Positions 28,032-36,800 of a DNA stretch of 64,000 nt are shown in pieces; the stretch's first letter is position 1, and each line of letters begins with the position of its first letter. The notes beneath the pieces were generated by a model. That model was not told the origin of the DNA, ran no database searches, and saw only the letters and a list, made by a program, of their open reading frames with translations. A program made the translations under genes and the position numbers. The stretch spans positions 618,489 to 682,488 of the forward strand of contig NC_018329.1 in the NCBI RefSeq assembly GCF_000234665.1. Reading direction: 5' to 3'. This stretch comes from Leishmania mexicana MHOM/GT/2001/U1103. Its lineage: Eukaryota; Euglenozoa; Kinetoplastea; Trypanosomatida; Trypanosomatidae.

Positions 28032-30917
28032 TCACTTCCTGGGTGCTTTCCTGCCATTGCCATTGCCGTTGGCGGTGACGCTGGCAGATACCCCAGCCCC
28101 ACTACCACTTGTACCAGATGCCGTGCCTGTGTTGATGCCCAGCTTCGTATCGAGCATGCTAATCTGCTTTGTGTACTGCTCCTCACGCTCGTGCAGTATG
28201 GTAAACGTTTCGGTGATAATGGACTCGTGTGTGACGTACACCTTCTGCACGACTCGGCGCAGCGCCCGCGGCCCTTTGCCGCCGTAGTCAATTGTGTAGG
28301 CCTCCAAGTCCACGGACAGAGATCCCTCCTCCAGCTTCGTGAGAGTGCGGGAGTGGCCTAGGAAGAACTGCTCCACCGTCAGCATGAACTTCTTGGGGAT
28401 CGGCTCCCACACCGCCGGCTTCACAACTCCCTCGTCGAGCAGCTGCGCCTCGTGCGTGTGCACCTGCCACTCAACGCTCTCCGTCTCCTCCACGTGCTGT
28501 TTCGCGATAGCAGCAAGGAGCGCCGCGTTGCAGTGAGAGAGGTACTGCGCACGGATGAGTGTTGGTGGGTGCAGCCGACGCCGCTCGTTGCGGCGTGCAC
28601 ACAGCAGCGCGAGGAAGCTGAGCGCCGAGATGTACGTCTCTGACAGCTCCGTTTTCAGCAGGTACCTGTTGAGGACCATCGTGGCCACGCTGCGGTCGCT
28701 CTGCGGGAGGTAGGGATCGTTCACGTGCCCCGGAAGGCTGCCTTGCATATCGAGGATGACGTGCAGCACGTCGTGCTGGTCTTCCGCAACGGCAACAACG
28801 CGGCATGACGTGACCAGCGGCAGCAGCCACGCGCGGTTGTGCGGTGAAAAGGAGAGGTCGGCCAGCTCCAGAGCTTCCACGACGTTGCGTAGCTCTACCA
28901 CCACCGCGTTATCGGGAATGGCCCCGATGGCGCCATCGCTGGCGACTTCGCTCCTCTCGTCATCCTCCGTGGCGGAATTCACCTGCGAGGCGCTGTCATC
29001 GCCGTACAGCGCCGCGGAGCCCTCGAGCTTGGCTGTGATGGTTGCCGCGTAGGGCAGCGACTGCCGCGCCACCGTGAAGGAGGGGAGCACAAACCAGTCC
29101 CCACGCTCTATCTCGCGCAGTGACCGCTGCACATGGAAAGGGACGTCGCGGTAGCCAATGTAGAGTGTCGGCGGAGGCTGCAGAGTGGCAATCGCGCCCA
29201 TAAGGTACCCTGAGGTGTTCGTTCCACTGCTGTGCCGCCGACGGTTCCGAGTAAATGCCACGCCGTCCTCGTCCTGCGCGTTGTCGTCCACCTCGTCCCG
29301 GATTGGCAGCTGAAAGCCGACGCGCGGGCCTCCGTCTGCCCCGATCACCTGCACGTCAGGCACGGCGCCTTCCTTCATGTTTACAACCGCCTCACTCGAT
29401 TCATGCGACTCCACCGCCGCCGCCATCGTCTTCGCGGCCGCCCGGGCGGTGCCGTCACTGCTCTCCTCAACCACGAAGGAAGCCGGCAGCAGCGCGGTGA
29501 GCAGCGCCGCCCACTTCTGAAGGAACGCGCCGCAGCGGTCTGGCAGACTGCCGACGTCGATCCCGACGTCGTCCTCCTTCGCCGCGGCGGTCGATGGCGC
29601 CGACGCCGTGTTGTCCAGTAGCGTTGCCCGCATGCGGAAAGCGCTGACTAGATCCTCAGTGATCGAGCGCTCCGGCAGCGTTAGCAGCCTAGGGAACGTG
29701 CGCCCCACGTCCTCCGGCTCCATGGCCAGGAGGCATATTGCAAACAGCGATGCGCGCGGCAGCCCCGGATAGAGCCCGCCCCACTGCGTCGTGAGGAATT
29801 CATCGAGCACCACCACAGCAGCAACCTTGACGCCCCAGTTGCGCGCCACCTCGCGGTGGATTGCAAGGGGGTCGAAGTCTTTGATGCCCTTGATTGCGTT
29901 CTGGATTATTCGCTTCACGAAGCCGCCGGCAGCGTCGTAGGAGATGGCGAGCTCTTCCGTAATGGACCATGGCATCGGTAGCGGATAGCGGCGACGGTAC
30001 TGCGCCGCCTTCCAGAGCTGGTCCACCTCCTCCAGTGACAGCTGCTCGCCGAGGTGGCGGTCCGCGGTCTGCAGCCGGCCCGCCTGCGCAACATGCGCGA
30101 TACACTGGTCGTACACCTCCAGCTCCTCCACCACCGTGCGCTTCTTGATCTCCGAGGAGAACATTACCTGCTTAAGGATGCGCCGCCCACTAGCCTCGCG
30201 AATCAGGGGGCCCTCGATCTTGATCTTTGGGCTGTTTGCCGGCAGCTTATCAGGCGACACGAGACCCAGGGCACATGGCACACCGAACACGAGGTGCGTG
30301 TTCGCGTTGACGGCCTTGATGCACTGGAGCAGCAACACCTGCTTCGGCGGCGCCCCGCCGTTCTTATCACGCTTGAAGGCGAGATGGCGTACCGGGGTAA
30401 TGACCTTCGCCGAGTCTCCTGACCAGTAAGCGCGGAAGTGAGAGCTTGTGTCGATGTCGTCGACTTGCTCTACCAAGTTGCCCGCTGCTAGGTCTCCCGC
30501 ACCAGCTCCGGTGCCCGAGAACACACGCTCAAGGGCGAACTGCTGCGCCACTGGGCCACGGAATTTGGGAAGGTGGATGTAGATGATATCTCCCGCCACC
30601 AGCTCGACGGAGACGCGGAACTGCACGAGGAGCGACACTTCCGTGCGTGGCAGCGGCGGCGTAATTTTGATGGCGCTAGAGGTGAACTCTGCAGCTTGAC
30701 TGCCATCCACTCCTGCCTCTCTGTCTGCTACTACAGTGGCCGGCGACGTGTTGACGGTGGTGGCGGGTTGCGCTGCAGCCTTCAAGGCGGTGCCGTGGCT
30801 GCCCGGGGCGTTCTGCAACGAGACCGACGTGTACTGGCACAGTCGCTCGAAGGCATCGAAGACGGGCTTCGCTTTCTTCGCGGAGGCCTTTTGACCTCCT
30901 GCTGCCCTCGGTGGCAT
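28032..30917 (-). CDS. Large conserved-looking protein of unknown function (961 aa)
   Basis: The 961-residue frame has ordinary protein composition through most of its length and stands clear of its repeat-rich flanks, so it is a real gene. I recognise no named domain. The N-terminus (MPPRAAGGQKASAKKAK) is basic. A beta-rich region follows (VSLLVQFRVSVELVAGDIIY, PKQVLLLQCIKAV), then a helical central part (EELAISYDAAGGF, VARNWGVKVAAVVVLDEF). The last third has SDRSVATMVLNRYLLKTELS and a PKKFMLTVEQFFLGHSRTL stretch, ending in a basic Gly/Ser-rich tail. Short Ala/Ser/Asp linkers break the regions. It looks soluble, with no membrane segment. Probably kinetoplastid-specific. The chosen ATG gives a basic start; the frame upstream is spacer-like. 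Confidence 0.8.
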   Translation of the reverse strand: MPPRAAGGQKASAKKAKPVFDAFERLCQYTSVSLQNAPGSHGTALKAAAQPATTVNTSPATVVADREAGVDGSQAAEFTSSAIKITPPLPRTEVSLLVQFRVSVELVAGDIIYIHLPKFRGPVAQQFALERVFSGTGAGAGDLAAGNLVEQVDDIDTSSHFRAYWSGDSAKVITPVRHLAFKRDKNGGAPPKQVLLLQCIKAVNANTHLVFGVPCALGLVSPDKLPANSPKIKIEGPLIREASGRRILKQVMFSSEIKKRTVVEELEVYDQCIAHVAQAGRLQTADRHLGEQLSLEEVDQLWKAAQYRRRYPLPMPWSITEELAISYDAAGGFVKRIIQNAIKGIKDFDPLAIHREVARNWGVKVAAVVVLDEFLTTQWGGLYPGLPRASLFAICLLAMEPEDVGRTFPRLLTLPERSITEDLVSAFRMRATLLDNTASAPSTAAAKEDDVGIDVGSLPDRCGAFLQKWAALLTALLPASFVVEESSDGTARAAAKTMAAAVESHESSEAVVNMKEGAVPDVQVIGADGGPRVGFQLPIRDEVDDNAQDEDGVAFTRNRRRHSSGTNTSGYLMGAIATLQPPPTLYIGYRDVPFHVQRSLREIERGDWFVLPSFTVARQSLPYAATITAKLEGSAALYGDDSASQVNSATEDDERSEVASDGAIGAIPDNAVVVELRNVVEALELADLSFSPHNRAWLLPLVTSCRVVAVAEDQHDVLHVILDMQGSLPGHVNDPYLPQSDRSVATMVLNRYLLKTELSETYISALSFLALLCARRNERRRLHPPTLIRAQYLSHCNAALLAAIAKQHVEETESVEWQVHTHEAQLLDEGVVKPAVWEPIPKKFMLTVEQFFLGHSRTLTKLEEGSLSVDLEAYTIDYGGKGPRALRRVVQKVYVTHESIITETFTILHEREEQYTKQISMLDTKLGINTGTASGTSGSGAGVSASVTANGNGNGRKAPRK

Positions 30918-31824
30918 GATGGTGCAGGTACGCGTTCTGCTACTGTCTTGTGGTGGTAGCCGATGGGACAGGGCGAACGGGAGGAGAGCAGAGGGGATAC
31001 GCGAGGTAGCCCTCCCCCCCCACGTGCACCAACCGTTAGGGAAGAGGTGAAGCGATGGTGATGGGCGAGGGCGTAGATAGTGAGAGGGAGTAGGTGAGCA
31101 AAGAAAGTGCAGGTCCACAAGACACACACACAGATGTATATGAGGCGGGGCGGGGGGTTGATGGGCGTCTGTCGCAGTGCACACAGGGAATAGAGATAAT
31201 AATAATGGTTTGCGCGTGCTGAGGCCACGAGAAGCGTTGGACTACACCGTGCGCCAGCCTCGCCCCAGCCGGCATTCGCCGGCTTCTGATTTTGCACCCA
31301 CGCTGTCTCTCCCTCGCGCCTTCGCGTGGTTGCGCGATCTTGAAGCCCCTGTGTGCCCACACACACCACACACACATACCCGTGAGCCGGCAGCAGAGGG
31401 AGAGGCGCGCTGATGAGGAGTGCCGCTGACCTTTTCACTCGTTGCTTTTTCTGCTGCTGCTGCTGCTGCTGAAGATGCGCATGACCAAGGCGAGAGAAGT
31501 GGGAGGGAGGGAGACGCGAAAGACACATGCATCGGTACATCGCATGCCCTGCCACCACCATCACCACCACCACAAGCATCCCATTCACGGGCGTGCTCTC
31601 TGTCTCCCTTTCTTTACACGCCTCCACAGCCCTAGTCCCTCAAGGCGGCGTCAGCTGGTCATCTAAGGAGGCAGTGAGTGGTCCGCACACGCAGACGCGG
31701 CGGCGCGTCAAAGGGGGGGGGGTCGGAAGGGGTGCGAGGTGGTTGTTTGCCTCCGTCGCCGCACTACTTCATGCCTCCATTCACCCCTCCTGCGCACCCG
31801 TGCACACACGCACTGGTGGCTCTG
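30918..31824. other. Spacer between Mad2 and the 961-aa gene
   Basis: No gene seen. It has a CTG run near 31450-31472 and short CA runs (31122-31134, 31359-31376). Frames crossing these are Gln-, Ala- or Leu-repeat artefacts. Confidence 0.65.
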
Positions 31825-32430
31825 TCACTCACGGTAGACCACACTCGTGTCGACGTGGTGGAAGGACGTGGTGAAGGAGCGCAGCTTGACTTCGGTGCCG
31901 CGCTTGAGCACCTGTGGGTCGCTCGGTTCCCACGCTGTCGACGGCACCTGTGCGTCTGCGGATGTGTAAACGAGCAGGTCGAAGGCACACGGCTGCGTAA
32001 TCACAGGCAGGAAGGACACGCAGGCGGTGATCTGCCGCATCACGGCTTGAATCTCCATGCGAACGTCCTCCTCGCTCTTGCGAGCGCCGCTGTGCAGGCG
32101 CGACGACGACGCTGCGGGCTCTGTTTCTATGTTGATCTCCCACCGCTCCATCGTCCGCACTGACTGAACGTCGGTAATAAGTATCACCAGACGCCGGCAC
32201 GTTCCGTGCGCAATCCACGACGAAATCTGCTGTAGAAGCTCCGCCAGGTACGCGTTCAAATCCGCATCGGTGGAGATCATGAGCGACAGACCAAACTTCT
32301 TCACCTGCTGGAAGTCGTCGGGCGGGTAGACACCGCGCTGGTAGAGAATGTTATTAATGGCAAAGCCGAGGTACTCCGTGACGGTGGCGACGGAGCCGGT
32401 GAGGGAGATGGCGTGAGTCGTCTGCGTCAT
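31825..32430 (-). CDS. MAD2: Mad2 HORMA-domain protein
   Basis: A 201-residue protein that is one HORMA domain. It tracks human Mad2 along its length: SLTGSVATVTEYLGFAINNI, LYQRGVYPPDDFQQVKKFGL, LVILITDVQSVRTMERWEIN, EIQAVMRQITACVSFLPVI, CAFDLLVYTSADAQVP and VKLRSFTTSFHHVDTSVVYR. Mad2 changes shape to close a safety belt on Mad1/Cdc20 and delays anaphase when kinetochores are unattached. Kinetoplastids lack most other checkpoint parts and have unconventional kinetochores, and T. brucei Mad2 has been reported near basal bodies, so the role here may differ. A Ser-rich insert (TEPAASSSRLHSG) sits in a loop. Length and start agree with the family. Confidence 0.93.
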   Translation of the reverse strand: MTQTTHAISLTGSVATVTEYLGFAINNILYQRGVYPPDDFQQVKKFGLSLMISTDADLNAYLAELLQQISSWIAHGTCRRLVILITDVQSVRTMERWEINIETEPAASSSRLHSGARKSEEDVRMEIQAVMRQITACVSFLPVITQPCAFDLLVYTSADAQVPSTAWEPSDPQVLKRGTEVKLRSFTTSFHHVDTSVVYRE

Positions 32431-33184
32431 GGCTCATGTCGTGTGCGCAGGCGTGCGCTCCGGAGGTGGTGGTGGGAAATGAGGATGGCAAGAAGAGTGA
32501 CGGCTTAGCGGAGGCCGCTGTCGTCGCGATATGTCTTTCCTTTGCGCGTGTATGCGTATCCAAGTCGCTGGGCGACCCGAGAGAGCGCGTGGGTGCAGCG
32601 TTGCCGGCGCACATTTACGCATGCATGAGAGACGAGGAGTACAACCGAGAGGGGGGAGAGAGTATGGTGGCCGTGAAGGGGGAGCCGAGCGAGAGCCACA
32701 CGAGTGTCAAAGACCCTCACGGGGTGTATGAGCGAGGGGCGCCGTGGATGATGCCCGTGCTTGCCCATCATCTCCCCTCTTGCACGGGCACTCGGTGGAG
32801 ATACGCCCCATGACACATGTGTCGCGTCTCTCGGTGGTTTTTGGAGTATGTGCCCTTAGTGTTTCTAGGTGTATGCGGCGGAGACAAGTGCGTGTTGGAG
32901 CAGCGAGTGAAAAAGGGAGAGAGATACATTACACCGTACATACACATATTCTCTACCTTTTGCGTCCTCCTCGCGACCTTCGTAAACAATGCTAAGCACC
33001 CCCTCCACACACACCACATGTCTCACAACATGTAGCGCATGTCATCTAGCCCCGTGAAGTTACTGTATCACCGCCGCCTCCAGCACGCAGCTTCACACGA
33101 TTACGAAGACAGGAAAACAAACAAACAAGCGAGCATAAAAGAAATAGCCTGCTAGCATACATCGTTTGCGCTCCTACACGGCCA

Positions 33185-33226
33185 CACACATACATATGCA
33201 TATATACACATATACATATATATAAA
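33185..33226. repeat. TA/CA-rich alternating tract
   Basis: Mixed ATATACACATATA-type repeat, AT-rich relative to the window. Confidence 0.8.
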
Positions 33227-33436
33227 CGTGTGTGTGCGTGTTAGTGTGGCCGTGTGGGCTTATTCGCAGAGGCAATATGCGAACCACCACCACCGCCATG
33301 TAAAGCACACATGCGTGCATCCCGCATTCAAAACGTCACCGGTACCGTTGGCAGACAGTCACGCCATTGGAAAGAACGGTCGCAGCAGCAGGAGTCGAGG
33401 GAAGGAAAGGGAAGCGGATGGATACATACAGATAAC

Positions 33437-33456
33437 AATATATATATATATATATA
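33437..33456. repeat. (TA)n microsatellite
   Basis: TA run of about 10 units in the TPR gene 3' flank. Confidence 0.9.
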
Positions 33457-33830
33457 GACACGCTCGTGATAGGAAAGGGAGGTGGTGGTAGTCGTGGTGG
33501 GGAAGCACCAGTGACGACATCGGCCACGAGTACAGCTTGCACAGACATACACGTACACACGGACGAGTCTTTGACTCGCCCCAAGATACACGCAGGCATG
33601 GACGCGCAAAGTAGGATCCCATGAGGAATGCTGCGTGCGGGTCAGATAAGTGCGCACGGAGACAAGCTGATGCACCTCTGTGTGCGTGCGTGGTGCGTTC
33701 ATGCCGATACAGACACGAGTGAGTGGAAGCGTCACTAGAAATCGTGAGTGGATGCATTGTGGTACTTGGTTGCGTACCTTACTGTACATGTGCGCTCCAG
33801 GATGGAGGTAACACACCGTCTCCCGATGCC

Positions 33831-36800
33831 TCACAGGAGCTCCACAAACTCGCTGTGAGTGGGCAGCCCGTTCTGCACCACGTACGTGCCCTCCATCACA
33901 AGCAGGCGATATTCCGTGGCGTCCACGAGCTTCCGCGCCGCCGCGTGCTCCAGGGACCATTCTTTGGGGTAGTGGATGTGCAGCAGATCGACCGCCTTGC
34001 GTGCCCACATCAGAGCATCGCTGCACTCACCGACAGTATAGAGCAACTTGGACAGCGCCTCCATGATGCGCACGGCGGCGAGCGTGTTGTCGCCGAGGTG
34101 GGACGCCTCGTAGAGGGCGAGCGACTGACCGTATTTCTCTCGAGCTTCGGCCGTGCAGCCCTGCGACTCAAGCATGGCTGCCCCCATGAACAGCGTCGTG
34201 GCAAGGTGCAAGGCCTGCGAGACGGTGTCGAAGGATGTCTGGACGAGAGCGTTGCGCTGGGCCACGAGGCGCTCGCCACGCTCGCGGGCCTCGGCGGCCT
34301 GTGCAGCGCAGCTTCGGCCAGTCCTGCCGTCACAATCCTCGTTACCGGCGCTGCCACTCATCGTCTTTTGCTGCTCCAAAATAAGGACATCCTTTGGCTT
34401 CAGCACATCGGTGGATACGAGCAGGATGCCGCGGTGGTCCAGAAGCCGCGTCGTCTGCTGCAGGCACTCGATGGCGCTGTCCGTGTCCTTCAGCAAGTAA
34501 AACAGTTCCGCCATGTTCCACAGCGGCACCACGAGTCTCTCGCTGTGCGGACCGACGCGCTCTCGCAGGCGCTGCAGGCGCTCCTGGAAACGTGCGCAAA
34601 GAGTGGCCGTGTCGAGGTCCAGCACCGCCGTCGGCGGGCAAAGCAGAATCGCGCCGAGGAACTGGGTGTCCATCAAGATCAAGTCGTCCTCCGCCAAGCG
34701 GTTTGTCTGCGCAATGGCGTACGCGGCGCTCAAGTGCTCGACGGCAGGCCGCCAACGCTGCTGCGCCTCGGTCATCAATCCAACCACATAGTGGGCCATG
34801 AGCCGGTCGTAAGACTTCGGCCCGACCCCTCGCTCCAAGGCGGCCAGGCTGCGCGTGGCCAGGCTGGCGCTGTGCCGGTTATTGGTCACGTAGTGCGCGA
34901 CGTAGGCGTAGAGCAGGTTGGCCTTGGCAGCGAGCGGGTGCAGGGGCCCGCGGGTGCGGACAACACGGTCGGCCATCTCCTTCAGTATGGGCATGATATC
35001 TGTCACCTGCCCCGGCTGCATTCTGCTCTTCGCGAGCATAAGTCCCACCCACAGCACCGCCGCAAGGGTGGCGCGCTGATTGCGCTCCACGTGGCGATGC
35101 TTGCCGAGCACCAGCTCCTTTACAGCGCTTTCCGCAACCTCCATGCCCTCCTGCTCGTGGCCGTTCTGGAGGAGCTGCGCGCCCGCAAGGCACAGCAGGT
35201 TCCACCGCAGCCGCTTCTGCGCCGCTTCCATCTTGGCTGCGACGTCCCCGCAATCCTCGCCTTCACCGCCGCTCAAGGTGCTGGGGTTTCCGAAAACTCG
35301 CACTGGCTTAAAGGAGGCGCGGCCCGTCGTGAAAGCCCCCTGTTCGCGACAGCCTGTGGGCAGCATCATGGAAATACCCGTATCACCGCTGTTGCTTGTT
35401 ATGGACGGCCGCACCTGGCCCGGGAACACCGTGAAGAAGCTCTGCTCCATCTCCTGTAGGTCACCCTTGCCGCGAAGCAGGTGCACCGCTTCCCGCAACA
35501 GTGTGACCATGTCTCCCGTGCTGACAGGTGATGCGCTGCCGGCTGCACTGCGATTCTGTTGCATGTCGTCGCTGGCTGTGGTGGCCGCCCTGGTGGCGGC
35601 GAGAGCACCCGCCGTGGCCCCGACGGATCCGCTACGCACGAGGTACGTTTTCGCAAACACAAGCACAAGGCGCAGCTGCGCTTGTTGTAGGGGCTGCGCC
35701 GCGCGCGCCACACTGTCGTTGCCATGGTTCACTGGAAGCATGTTGAGCTCGAGGTTATCTATGTAGTGTGGAAGTCGATCTCGCTTACCGGCCGCGACAC
35801 AGGCGACGGTGCACAGCAGCTCTGCCTCGACGACCTCGTACGCGTCGGGGGCATCGTCGCAGAGTTGGCGCGTGAGCATCACGACATCCTCGGCGATCGT
35901 GGCGGCTGTGACATAGTCGCCGTAGAAAAAGTACGCCTCTGCCAAGTCGCGTTGCGCCGCGTTCACCAGCGCGTCCGTATCACCCTCCAGCAGACACAGC
36001 GTGTGGACACGCTGAAGCGCGTACTCGACGGCCTCGCCGTAGGCCCCGACAATCAGCATGGTCGTCATGGACAGCTCCAGTGCGTCTTCCAGCGAGCGCA
36101 GTAACTCGATGTCCTTCCCAGAGAGCCCCACGTTGCCGTCAGGCCCACCGCCGCTCGTGCACATCTTCCTTGGCGACGCAGGCGACCCAGCAGACAGGAT
36201 CGCCGCTGCCGCTTGTTGCAGCCCTTCTCGGGTGCCGCGCGTTAGGGCGGTGGTCTTAAGCAAGGCGCTGTGGCAGAACTGGCTGCAGAGCTGCACCGTG
36301 TCGTTGTACAGCTGCGTCGACGCCCGCTCCTCTTCCACTGCCAGGCACAAGATGAGCCGCCGCAGCACCGCGAACGTCTTCTCCGTTGTCACTTCGACCG
36401 AGGCCTTGAGCTGCACGCCGCCGCCGGCGCTGCAGCCGTTCGTTGTGACGCAGCCGCGGTTTGCGAGGACGGCGAAGGGGTTGTTGATGCTGGTGCTGCT
36501 GTGATAGAAGATGCTCTCGATGCCACTGCTCAAGTTGCGCGACGCGGCCACCGAGGACCCGCGGCGGGGGTGCACGGATGCGCGTCTGCCACTGCCGCTG
36601 GCGCTGCTGTTACCGACGCCGCCATTCCACAAGTACAAGTTGGCGATCATACCAGCCAGTGCGCCGTCGCTGAGCTCCTGAAGGGCCTCGCGCTTGAAGC
36701 GGGTTCGTGGTTCACTGCGCAGGAGGTCCTTGTCCTCCTCGCGGAACAGAGTTATCAGGCGGTCCTGCCACCCGGTCAGCCGCATGTAGCCCAGCGGCGA

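Larger units (their letters stand above)
32431..33830. other. Spacer: TPR gene 3' flank and Mad2 5' flank
   Basis: No gene seen. AT-rich patches stand out in GC-rich DNA: TA/CA runs at 33185-33226 and a TA run at 33437-33456. The mRNA 3' end of the TPR gene probably lies here. Confidence 0.65.

Noticed and set aside
33723..35459. Plus-strand frame of 578 codons
   Set aside because: It lies opposite the TPR coding region; GC-rich third codon positions keep the antisense frame open. No plus-strand gene order or family supports it.
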